Below, piece by piece: positions 1 to 7,454 of a DNA stretch of 64,000 nt (the first letter of the stretch is position 1; each line of letters opens with the position of its first letter). Both the position numbers and the translations under genes were made by a program. The notes beneath the pieces were generated by a model. It worked only from the letters and a program-made list of their open reading frames with translations. It was not told the origin of the DNA and did not search any database. Source of the stretch: Lachnospiraceae bacterium (lineage in GTDB: Bacteria; Bacillota; Clostridia; Lachnospirales; Lachnospiraceae); assembly GCA_003979345.1 (NCBI GenBank), contig RYVZ01000004.1:62001-126000 (forward strand), given 5' to 3'.

Positions 1-1
1 C

Positions 2-979
2 TATCAGAGCGGAAATCGTGAAATCAGGCGCATCACTTATTACGATAAGGAAGGCAGAGTGACGGGAAGCGTTACAACAACGCGTTCCAAAAAGCCGGAC
101 AAGACTAAAACAAAGAAGCTTCCTTATAACTTTAAGGAAGTGTCGGCAGTTATTATCAAATCAAAGACCTCGGGCAGCGCAAGACGCGCTGTGGCTCTGG
201 CGCAGAGAAAAGTGATCATGCTGCGCAAAAAGCGCAAAAATGAAGACTATAATGAGCAGGAGCTGGAGGGAGCGATCGCGCATGCGGAAGCAATCGAGCG
301 GGCAGCGAAAAAGCATCTGAAAAATCTGCAAAAAGAAGAACGGACCAAACGCCGGATGCAGAGCGAAGATTTTGAGGAAGATTTTTTTTCGGAAGATTCC
401 GGAGAATCGTATGATGACATCATGAAAGAGATGATGCAGGACGGCGTTACCGGAGATTCTTTGGAGGATGGCATGCAGCGGATGGTACAGGACGCCATGG
501 ATCATGGGATGCCGGATACCTTTGAAGAGCAGATCGCATTTGGTGCGGAGCAGTTAGAACGGCTGACCGAACTTGTGTCTCAGGGTGTGCAGGAGACGAT
601 GGAAGAACTTCTGTCCGATACGGTTGAGGAAGTTCTGGTTGTGGGAAACGGTCAGTTTGAAATGACAGAGGAATCATTGGAAGTCATACCGCTCAAACCG
701 GAGCCGGAAGAATTTGCCTTAAAAAAGAAAAAGCATCGTTCAGATGTGATGCGCGATATTGTGGAAGCCGATATGAAATATCTGCGGGCATTCTTTGAAC
801 GGCTTCAAAAAGAAAAACAGAGCGCGTCAGGCGCCGGTTTTGGCAGTTCGGGAGGGCAGAGCACAGGCTTCTCCAATCTTGGGGCAGGCGTATCATTGGA
901 GCTTAGCGGCGTGTCGGTACCGGTGCAGACACAGCCTCCTGCCATGCCGGAGGGCGGCAGCGTCGATATGTGTGTTTAA
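2..979 (+). CDS. Conserved hypothetical protein, 5' end outside the window
   Basis: The reading frame is open from the first bases, so the N terminus is missing; a GTG at 59 is an internal codon that could be mistaken for a start. At least 325 residues are visible. The N-terminal half is strongly basic and then Lys/Glu/Ala-rich, probably helical or coiled coil. An acidic stretch follows (Glu/Asp/Ser-rich, about 105-125 residues after the GTG), and the tail is rich in Gly, Ser and Pro. There is no signal peptide, membrane segment or catalytic motif, which suggests a cytoplasmic or scaffold-like protein. It ends just before a strong terminator, so it closes a transcription unit beginning outside the window. 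I do not recognise the family. Confidence 0.8.
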   Translation, partial: YQSGNREIRRITYYDKEGRVTGSVTTTRSKKPDKTKTKKLPYNFKEVSAVIIKSKTSGSARRAVALAQRKVIMLRKKRKNEDYNEQELEGAIAHAEAIERAAKKHLKNLQKEERTKRRMQSEDFEEDFFSEDSGESYDDIMKEMMQDGVTGDSLEDGMQRMVQDAMDHGMPDTFEEQIAFGAEQLERLTELVSQGVQETMEELLSDTVEEVLVVGNGQFEMTEESLEVIPLKPEPEEFALKKKKHRSDVMRDIVEADMKYLRAFFERLQKEKQSASGAGFGSSGGQSTGFSNLGAGVSLELSGVSVPVQTQPPAMPEGGSVDMCV

Positions 980-993
980 CAGATATTTTAGTG

Positions 994-1035
994 AAAAAGG
1001 ACATTCCCTATATATTGGGGAATGTCCTTTTTGTA
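994..1035 (+). terminator. Rho-independent terminator after the truncated first gene
   Basis: A near-perfect stem (AAAAAGGACATTCCC paired with GGGAATGTCCTTTTT, short AT loop) ends in a T run 15 bases after the stop codon. The A-run on the left would also allow termination on the minus strand. Confidence 0.9.
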
Positions 1036-1057
1036 TACACTAAATTATTTCAAACTC

Positions 1058-1085
1058 TTGACATGATTCTGAAAATTGTTATAAT
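1058..1085 (+). promoter_or_regulatory. Sigma-A-type promoter for the NlpC/P60 gene
   Basis: TTGACA (1058-1063) and TATAAT (1080-1085) are both exact consensus hexamers separated by 16 bases, with an AT-rich surround. The next coding start is at 1167, leaving a leader of about 75 bases that contains the repeated GTAAC motifs. Confidence 0.8.
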
Positions 1086-1098
1086 AGCATGTAACATA

Positions 1099-1153
1099 TG
1101 AAACAATTTTGTAACATTTAATAATTGCGTAACATTTGTAACAATTTTGCAAC
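1099..1153 (+). promoter_or_regulatory. Two candidate WalR (YycF)-type direct-repeat boxes
   Basis: TGAAAC-AATTT-TGTAAC (1099-1115) and TGTAAC-AATTT-TGCAAC (1137-1153) are two 17-base elements with an identical 5-base spacer. Each differs by one base from the known WalR consensus TGTWAH-N5-TGTWAH. Extra half-sites (TGTAAC at 1090, CGTAAC at 1128) lie nearby. The position downstream of the -10 hexamer would fit repression better than activation. Assigning this to WalR is inference; the repeats themselves are seen directly. Confidence 0.45.
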
Positions 1154-1166
1154 AAGCGGGGTCGGT

Positions 1167-2336
1167 ATGAAAAACAAAAATATACATAAAAGCGGAAATC
1201 AAAGACTGATGGGTAAGAGAATTTATCCGTGTGTACTTGCATTTTTGGTGATGTTCACATCAAGCGGGATCAATCTTTCCGCTGCGAATTTTGAGGCGGC
1301 TGCCGTTATGGGGGTCGACAACGTTGTTGAGAATATTCTTCAGGAAGAAGAGATCGATGAGGCGGATCCGGATGAGTATATTGTAGGAGCCGGCGTCGAG
1401 TTGATCATTGGCAGTATTGACAGTATGACGAAACAAGATTTTGAAGATATGATGGAAAATCTTGCAATCGTTGGGGAAGAAGAGCCGAAGGAAAATTGGG
1501 GATATGAAAATCTGGGTATTGCGGATGTGTCCGAAAATCTGAATATCCGGAGTGCTGCCGGTACGGATGCGGAGAAGGTCGGGGAATTGCCGGCAGGCGC
1601 AGGCTGTGAAGTTTTGGGTATGGCGGACGGATGGGCGCATATCCGGTCTGGTAAGGTTGAAGGATATGTCAGCATGGAGTATCTGGCGACTGGCGGGCAT
1701 GCAGAAGAGCTGGCGGCACAAAATCAGACGTTGACTGCAACTGTGCTTGCGCAGGCATTAAAAGTCAGAAAGCAGCCCGATACCGAACATGGCACATGGG
1801 GGCTTGCTGCCAACGGCAGGGAATTGGAGGTCGTTGAAGTATTGGATAACGGCTGGGTATCGGTCGTATATGGTGACGGTACGGACGCCGCATATGTGAG
1901 CGGCGAATATGTCGATGTTGCTTACAGGCTGGATACGGCGCTGACGATGACGGAGGTCCGTTATGGCAAGGGCGTGACCGATGCGGGAATTGACCTTGCA
2001 AACCGTGCGATTCAATATGTCGGATGTCCGTATGTTTATGGCGGTAATAGTTTGTCAAACGGAACGGATTGTTCCGGATTTACGATGCTCCTTTATGCGA
2101 AATACGGCATCAGCCTGTCTCATTCCGCAAGAGCGCAGGCGCGCTGCGGAAGCGAAGTGTCCATTTCCGAGCTGCGTCCGGGTGATCTTGTCTTTTATTC
2201 CCGCGGAGGCGGAATCGATCATGTGGCGATCTATATCGGCGGGGGACAAGTATGCCATGCAAGCAATCCCACCAATGGCATTATCATTACGCGCGTTGAC
2301 TATCGTACGCCGGTATGCGCGAGAAGACTTCTGTAA
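1167..2336 (+). CDS. Secreted NlpC/P60 peptidoglycan hydrolase with two SH3-type domains
   Basis: A 389-residue exported cell-wall hydrolase, expected to cleave the D-Glu/diamino-acid bond of the peptidoglycan stem peptide. A basic N terminus and hydrophobic segment (about residues 16-38) form a signal peptide. Two bacterial SH3-like domains follow (about 115-180 and 190-255; both carry the LNIR/LKVR-type start and GW core). The C-terminal NlpC/P60 domain (about 270-389) shows catalytic Cys in TDCSGF, His in DHVAIYIG and a third polar residue in CHASN. The ATG at 1167 was chosen over an upstream in-frame start at 1125 because it directly precedes the basic n-region; the ribosome site is weak. 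The upstream WalR-like boxes fit the usual control of this enzyme class. Confidence 0.9.
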   Translation: MKNKNIHKSGNQRLMGKRIYPCVLAFLVMFTSSGINLSAANFEAAAVMGVDNVVENILQEEEIDEADPDEYIVGAGVELIIGSIDSMTKQDFEDMMENLAIVGEEEPKENWGYENLGIADVSENLNIRSAAGTDAEKVGELPAGAGCEVLGMADGWAHIRSGKVEGYVSMEYLATGGHAEELAAQNQTLTATVLAQALKVRKQPDTEHGTWGLAANGRELEVVEVLDNGWVSVVYGDGTDAAYVSGEYVDVAYRLDTALTMTEVRYGKGVTDAGIDLANRAIQYVGCPYVYGGNSLSNGTDCSGFTMLLYAKYGISLSHSARAQARCGSEVSISELRPGDLVFYSRGGGIDHVAIYIGGGQVCHASNPTNGIIITRVDYRTPVCARRLL

Positions 2337-2376
2337 ACGACGAAAATTCACAACGAAATTTCATGGATCATCGGGG

Positions 2377-2405
2377 TTTACATCCGGACAAGATTGTGAT
2401 ACAAT
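2377..2405 (+). promoter_or_regulatory. Promoter for rpsO
   Basis: TTTACA (2377-2382), a 17-base spacer and TACAAT (2400-2405) lie about 105 bases upstream of rpsO. Confidence 0.65.
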
Positions 2406-2509
2406 GTAGCGGTGTGAATTTGCCATACTCGGATACGGGATACTCCAACCTGTTTCTTAGTATCGGCAGTAACAGGCGGTCTGCCTAGTAAAAAGCAGGA
2501 GGGAAACAG
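2406..2509 (+). promoter_or_regulatory. rpsO 5' leader, possible S15 autoregulatory structure
   Basis: About 100 bases separate the promoter from the rpsO start and contain short complementary segments (CCTGTT with AACAGG at about 2450-2476; GGC with GCC just before the ribosome site). S15 commonly represses its own translation through leader structures in bacteria. I did not match this leader to a specific published S15-binding fold, so the regulatory call is inference. Confidence 0.3.
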
Positions 2510-2776
2510 ATGATTTCAAAGGAAAAGAAACAGGCTATCATGAAGGAGTATGCGCGGTCTGAAGGCGATACGGGTTCACCGGAGGTACAGGTTGCAGTTC
2601 TTACGGCGAGGATTCAGGAGCTGACAGAGCACTTAAAGACGCATCAGAAGGACCATCATTCAAGAAGAGGTCTTTTGAAGATGGTAGGTCAGAGACGAGG
2701 ATTACTTGATTATCTGAAGAAAACTGACATTGAAAGATACCGTGCTTTGATCGAAAAACTTGGAATCAGAAAGTAA
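2510..2776 (+). CDS. rpsO: 30S ribosomal protein S15
   Basis: An 88-residue protein of the usual family length that binds 16S rRNA early in assembly of the 30S platform. Hallmarks are the SPEVQVAVLT segment, HLKTHQKDHHSRRGLL and the C-terminal LDYLKKTDIERY region. A strong ribosome site (AGGAGGG) precedes ATG 2510. It has its own promoter and a terminator before pnp; the rpsO-pnp order is conserved across many bacteria. Confidence 0.98.
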   Translation: MISKEKKQAIMKEYARSEGDTGSPEVQVAVLTARIQELTEHLKTHQKDHHSRRGLLKMVGQRRGLLDYLKKTDIERYRALIEKLGIRK

Positions 2777-2807
2777 ACAGGTTTCATGGAACAACATGTT
2801 CCAAATG

Positions 2808-2837
2808 ATGAGGACGGGTTTGCCGTCCTCATTTTTA
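2808..2837 (+). terminator. Rho-independent terminator after rpsO
   Basis: ATGAGGACGG (2808-2817) pairs perfectly with CCGTCCTCAT (2823-2832) around a five-base loop and is followed by five T. A smaller palindrome (GGAAC...GTTCC, 2788-2802) lies just before it. Confidence 0.92.
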
Positions 2838-2855
2838 TGAATAGGACATCAGGTC

Positions 2856-3050
2856 CTGTTCCGTAACTTGATCATTGGCGTTTCAGGCGGGAGCGGAGCC
2901 CGAGACCACTGATATGCACATGAAATGTGCTGATACATGGATGTAGGCTTGTCTGTGAAACAGGCAATGTATAGGAAGATGCATATTCGTATCTATTGCA
3001 TTTCATATGTATATCAGTAGTTTCGGCTTCTTCTGCCCGAATCGGAACAG
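2856..3050 (+). promoter_or_regulatory. Long imperfect hairpin leader of pnp
   Basis: The 195 bases before the pnp ribosome site form one extended inverted repeat. CTGTTCCG (2856-2863) pairs with CGGAACAG (3043-3050). The 2888-2930 arm resembles the reverse complement of 2998-3038 with scattered mismatches (shared core CACTGATATGCACATG against CATATGTATATCAGTAG). GATAC (2932-2936) pairs with GTATC (2989-2993), and a terminal hairpin TTGTCTGT/ACAGGCAA encloses GAA. In E. coli, PNPase represses its own mRNA through an RNase III-cleaved leader stem. A comparable role here is inference. Confidence 0.6.
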
Positions 3051-3063
3051 AAAGGAGCAATCT

Positions 3064-5154
3064 ATGTACAAAACTTATTCAATGGAGCTTGGCGGACGCA
3101 CGCTGAGCGTGGACATCAACAGAGTCGGAAAGCAGGCGAACGGCTGTGCATTTATGCATTACGGGGAGACTACCGTTTTGTGTACGGCGACCGCATCTGA
3201 GAAACCGAGGGACGGAATTGATTTCTTTCCTTTAAGTGTGGAGTATGAAGAGAAATTATATGCTGCGGGTAAGATTCCGGGCGGCTTTAATAAGAGAGAG
3301 GGTAAAGCGTCCGAAAACGCCGTGCTGACAAGCCGCGTGATCGACCGCCCGATGCGCCCGCTGTTTCCCAAGGATTACCGTAACGACGTTACGCTGGACT
3401 GTCTCGTCATGTCTGTTGATCCGGAGTGCCGCCCCGAGCTTACCGCAATGCTCGGCGCATCCATCGCGACAAGCATTTCTGATATTCCGTTTGACGGTCC
3501 GTGTGCAATGACACAGATCGGTATGGTTGACGGAGAGTTTATCGTAAATCCGTCTCAGGAAGACTGGAAAAACGGCGACTTAAAACTGACGGTCGCTTCC
3601 ACGGCGCAGAAAGTCATGATGATTGAAGCAGGAGCCAACGAAATTCCCGAGCAGAAGATGATCGAGGCAATCTACAAGGCAGATGCGATCAACAAGCAGA
3701 TCATTGAGTTTATTAATGGTATTGTTGCAGAAGCTGGTAAGCCGAAGCATACCTATACAAGCTGTGCGATTCCCGAGGAAATGTTTGCAAAGATGAAGGA
3801 GCTTGTTCCGGCAGAAGAAATGGAAGAAGCGGTCTTTACCGATGAGAAGCAGGTTCGCGAGGAGAATATTCGTCAGATCACCGCAAAGCTTGAAGAAGCG
3901 TTTGCTGATAATGAAGAGTGGCTTGCCATTTTAGGCGAAGCAATTTATCAGTATGAAAAGAAAACAGTCCGCAAGATGATCTTAAAAGATCAGAAGCGTC
4001 CGGACGGACGAAAGATCACTGAGATAAGACCACTTGCGGCAGAAGTTGATATCATACCGCGTGTGCATGGCTCCGCAATGTTTACGCGCGGACAGACACA
4101 GATTTGTAATGTCTGCACGCTTGCACCGCTCTCCGAGGTACAGAGAGTGGACGGGCTTGACGAAAATACGACGGCAAAACGCTATATGCACCATTATAAT
4201 TTCCCTTCCTACTCCGTTGGGGAGACGAAGGTCAGCCGTGGACCGGGACGCCGCGAGATCGGTCATGGCGCGCTTGCAGAGCGTGCGCTTCTTCCCGTGC
4301 TTCCTTCTGAGGAAGAATTTCCGTATGCGATCCGTACCGTATCCGAGACGTTTGAATCGAACGGTTCGACTTCCATGGCGTCCACCTGTGCTTCCTGTAT
4401 GTCTTTGATGGCGGCAGGTGTTCCGATCAGAAAAATGGTTGCAGGCATTTCCTGCGGACTTGTGACCGGAGAGACGGACGATGATTTTATACTGTTGACG
4501 GATATTCAGGGACTGGAAGATTTCTTCGGTGACATGGATTTCAAGGTAACGGGTACTGATGCCGGAATTACCGCGATCCAGATGGATATTAAGATCCATG
4601 GTCTGACAAAGGCGATTGTGGAAGGCGCGATCGCACGCTGCCGCGAGGCACGCATGTATATTATGGAGAATTGCATGAAGCCGGCGATCGCAGAGCCGAG
4701 AGAGTCCGTTGGCAAATATGCGCCGAAGATCATTCAGATCAAGATCGATCCGGAGAAGATCGGTGACGTTGTCGGACAGAGAGGAAAGACGATCAATGAG
4801 ATCATTGCCAGAACCGGTGTGAAGATCGATATCACGGATGACGGCGCGGTCAGCGTATGTGGAACTGAGCAGGAAATGATGGATAAGGCGATCGAAATGA
4901 TCAAGATGATCGTTACCGATTTCCAGGAAGGTCAGATCTTCAAGGGTAAAGTTGTCAGCATTAAAGAGTTTGGCGCGTTTATTGAGTTTGCACCCGGGAA
5001 AGAGGGTATGGTTCATATTTCCAAGATTGCAAAACAGCGCATCGAGCATGTGGAAGATGTGCTGACGCTTGGGGATATGGTGACAGTGGTATGTCTCGGT
5101 AAAGATAAGATGGGCAGGATCAGTTTCTCAATGAAGGATGTTGCACAGAAATAA
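3064..5154 (+). CDS. pnp: Polynucleotide phosphorylase
   Basis: A 696-residue phosphorolytic 3'-5' exoribonuclease, a trimer that degrades mRNA to nucleoside diphosphates. The order is standard: first RNase PH domain (about 10-145), all-helical linker, second RNase PH domain (about 315-545) with the FTRGQTQ and GRREIGHGALAERAL segments, KH domain (VGQRGKTINEI, GxxG loop) and S1 domain (about 620-692, GKVVSIKEFGAFIEF). ATG 3064 was chosen because AAAGGAG sits directly upstream and the family N terminus begins there; an in-frame ATG at 3007 lies within the leader hairpin. Expression is probably governed by that leader. Confidence 0.97.
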   Translation: MYKTYSMELGGRTLSVDINRVGKQANGCAFMHYGETTVLCTATASEKPRDGIDFFPLSVEYEEKLYAAGKIPGGFNKREGKASENAVLTSRVIDRPMRPLFPKDYRNDVTLDCLVMSVDPECRPELTAMLGASIATSISDIPFDGPCAMTQIGMVDGEFIVNPSQEDWKNGDLKLTVASTAQKVMMIEAGANEIPEQKMIEAIYKADAINKQIIEFINGIVAEAGKPKHTYTSCAIPEEMFAKMKELVPAEEMEEAVFTDEKQVREENIRQITAKLEEAFADNEEWLAILGEAIYQYEKKTVRKMILKDQKRPDGRKITEIRPLAAEVDIIPRVHGSAMFTRGQTQICNVCTLAPLSEVQRVDGLDENTTAKRYMHHYNFPSYSVGETKVSRGPGRREIGHGALAERALLPVLPSEEEFPYAIRTVSETFESNGSTSMASTCASCMSLMAAGVPIRKMVAGISCGLVTGETDDDFILLTDIQGLEDFFGDMDFKVTGTDAGITAIQMDIKIHGLTKAIVEGAIARCREARMYIMENCMKPAIAEPRESVGKYAPKIIQIKIDPEKIGDVVGQRGKTINEIIARTGVKIDITDDGAVSVCGTEQEMMDKAIEMIKMIVTDFQEGQIFKGKVVSIKEFGAFIEFAPGKEGMVHISKIAKQRIEHVEDVLTLGDMVTVVCLGKDKMGRISFSMKDVAQK

Positions 5155-5232
5155 AAAAGAGTTGCGTTCTCCCTGACTTTGTCGGCGATTACATGATTTT
5201 ATTACAGTAATTTTCTTTGTTTCGGCTTTAGG

Positions 5233-5285
5233 TACAGTATCTAGTAATCTTCTATAAGATTCAACTAGATACTGTATTTTTTTCC
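5233..5285 (+). terminator. Rho-independent terminator after pnp
   Basis: TACAGTATCTAG (5233-5244) pairs with CTAGATACTGTA (5265-5276), with an inner AATCTT/AAGATT stem and eight T following. Confidence 0.93.
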
Positions 5286-5304
5286 TTTTCTTATTCAAAG
5301 GGAC

Positions 5305-5314
5305 ATGCTATAAT
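5305..5314 (+). promoter_or_regulatory. Extended -10 promoter element for the topoisomerase pair
   Basis: An ATGCTATAAT sequence gives a consensus -10 (TATAAT, 5309-5314) with an upstream TG dinucleotide. No convincing -35 hexamer is present, as is usual for extended -10 promoters. It lies about 100 bases before the next start. Confidence 0.5.
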
Positions 5315-5412
5315 GAGAACGTAGTATGCGCGGACGGTAGATTTTACCAATAAATATCGGATCGGATGGAAAAATATCTGCCGTGCTGTGAATTTCGAAA
5401 AAGAGGTACGTT

Positions 5413-7335
5413 ATGGCAGGCGAAGTAAAATATGACGCATCGAGTATCACTGTGCTGGAAGGACTCGAAGCGGTCAGAGTCAGACCGGGTATGTATATCG
5501 GCAGCGTTTCAACCAAGGGATTAAATCACTTGATCTATGAAATCGTGGATAACGCGGTGGATGAACACCTTGCCGGTTTTTGTGACCGTATCACGGTCAC
5601 GCTGAATGCAGATGGTTCGGCAACCGTTTCTGATAATGGGCGGGGAATTCCGGTCGGCATGCATGAAAAAGGCATGAGCGCAGAGCGGCTTGTTTTTACA
5701 ACGCTGCATGCGGGAGGTAAATTTGACGATTCTGTCTATAAGACGAGCGGCGGTCTTCACGGTGTCGGTTCGTCCGTTGTCAATGCACTTTCTACTTATC
5801 TGAACGTTACGGTAAAGCAGGACGGTCATATTTATGAAGATCATTATGAGCGCGGCGTCCCTGTCATGGAGCTTGTAAACGGACTTCTTCCAATCGTCGG
5901 AAAGACGAAAGAAACAGGAACCACAATCAATTTTTTGCCGGATGATACCATTTTTGACCGCACACGTTTTAAGGCGGAAGAGGTAAAATCCAGACTACAT
6001 GAAACGGCATACTTAAATCCTGCGCTGACGATCGTATTTGAAGACAACCGTGAAGACGAGCCGGAGCATATAGAGTATCATGAGCCGGAGGGCATTGTCG
6101 GATTTATCAAGGATATGAACCAGTCGCGGGAGACGCTGCATGACGTGATCTATTTTCAAGGCGAGAGCGAAGGAATTTCCGTCGAGGCGGCGCTGCAGTT
6201 TGTGAATGAATTTCACGAGAATGTGCTTGGGTTTTGCAATAATATTTATAATGCCGAAGGCGGGACGCATATCACAGGATTCAAGACAATGTTTACAAAT
6301 GTGATCAATACCTATGCGCGCCAGCTTGGTATTTTGAAAGAAAAAGATGTAAACTTTACGGGAGCTGACGTCAGGAACGGCATGACTGCCGTGATCTCGA
6401 TCAAACATCCTGCGCCGCGTTTTGAAGGACAGACGAAAACGAAGCTCGACAATCAGGATGCCGCAAGAGCGGTCAGCAAAGTGACCGGAGACGAGATCGT
6501 ACGCTACTTTGATAAAAATTTAGAAACGCTCAAAAGCGTCATTTCCTGCGCAGAGAAAGCGGCAAAGATCCGTAAAAGCGAAGAAAAAGCCAAGACGAAT
6601 ATGCTGACAAAACAGAAATATTCGTTTGATTCCAACGGCAAGCTTGCCAATTGCGAGAGCCGGGTTCCCGCAGAGTGCGAGATATTCATTGTTGAGGGAG
6701 ATTCCGCGGGCGGTTCCGCAAAAACCGCGCGCAACCGGATGTATCAGGCGATCCTGCCGATCCGCGGAAAAATCTTAAATGTCGAAAAAGCAAGTATTGA
6801 TAAGATTTTGGCAAACGCTGAGATCAAGACGATGATCAATGCATTCGGCTGTGGATTTTCTGAAGGATATGGAAATGATTTTGATATCAGCAAGCTTCGC
6901 TATGACAAGATCATCATCATGGCGGATGCCGATGTGGACGGCGCGCATATCAGCACGCTGCTCCTGACGCTGTTTTACCGTTTTATGCCGGATCTGATCT
7001 ATGAGGGACATGTTTATATCGCAATGCCTCCGCTTTATAAGGCAATGCCGAACAAAGGAAAAGAAGAATATCTTTATGACGATAAGGCGCTTGAACGCTA
7101 TCGGAAATCGCATAAAGGTCCGTTTACACTTCAACGGTATAAAGGTCTTGGAGAGATGGACGCGGAGCAGCTTTGGGAGACAACGCTTGATCCGCAGCAG
7201 CGCAGGCTGAAACTTGTTGAGATTGAGGATGCCCGCAGGGCGTCCGAAATGACGGAACTGTTGATGGGCAACGATGTCCCCCCGAGAAAAGCGTTCATTT
7301 ACAGCCATGCGGCGGACGCGGAACTGGATATATAA
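5413..7335 (+). CDS. Type IIA DNA topoisomerase subunit B (gyrase B / topo IV ParE-like)
   Basis: A 640-residue ATPase subunit of a type II topoisomerase. The GHKL ATP site is intact (EIVDNAVDEHLAG, DNGRGIP, GGLHGVGSSVVNAL), followed by the transducer region, a TOPRIM domain (EGDSAGGSA; DADVDGAHI metal site) and the C-terminal RYKGLGEMDAEQLWETTLDP segment. The 640-residue length fits both GyrB and ParE of Gram-positive bacteria. The downstream partner lacks a GyrA box, so a topoisomerase IV-like, decatenating role is somewhat more likely; the sequence alone does not settle it. It forms an operon with the A subunit 119 bases downstream. Confidence 0.9.
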   Translation: MAGEVKYDASSITVLEGLEAVRVRPGMYIGSVSTKGLNHLIYEIVDNAVDEHLAGFCDRITVTLNADGSATVSDNGRGIPVGMHEKGMSAERLVFTTLHAGGKFDDSVYKTSGGLHGVGSSVVNALSTYLNVTVKQDGHIYEDHYERGVPVMELVNGLLPIVGKTKETGTTINFLPDDTIFDRTRFKAEEVKSRLHETAYLNPALTIVFEDNREDEPEHIEYHEPEGIVGFIKDMNQSRETLHDVIYFQGESEGISVEAALQFVNEFHENVLGFCNNIYNAEGGTHITGFKTMFTNVINTYARQLGILKEKDVNFTGADVRNGMTAVISIKHPAPRFEGQTKTKLDNQDAARAVSKVTGDEIVRYFDKNLETLKSVISCAEKAAKIRKSEEKAKTNMLTKQKYSFDSNGKLANCESRVPAECEIFIVEGDSAGGSAKTARNRMYQAILPIRGKILNVEKASIDKILANAEIKTMINAFGCGFSEGYGNDFDISKLRYDKIIIMADADVDGAHISTLLLTLFYRFMPDLIYEGHVYIAMPPLYKAMPNKGKEEYLYDDKALERYRKSHKGPFTLQRYKGLGEMDAEQLWETTLDPQQRRLKLVEIEDARRASEMTELLMGNDVPPRKAFIYSHAADAELDI

Positions 7336-7454
7336 TGAATTGGCCTGTGGCAGATTCATCGGAGTCTGCCTGCATCATATTCCTTGGGGATCTGAAAAGA
7401 AGTATTTTGGGTACTAAAAGAAAATTCCGGTAAACGGATCGTTAGGAGAAAGAT

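Noticed and set aside
1090..1153. Repeated GTAAC units looking like a short array
   Set aside because: Units are only 6 bases with irregular spacing and no spacers, so not CRISPR; treated as possible WalR boxes.
3982..5049. A 355-codon open frame antisense to pnp
   Set aside because: It mirrors the codon structure of pnp, has no ribosome site and no recognisable domain; pnp itself is certain.
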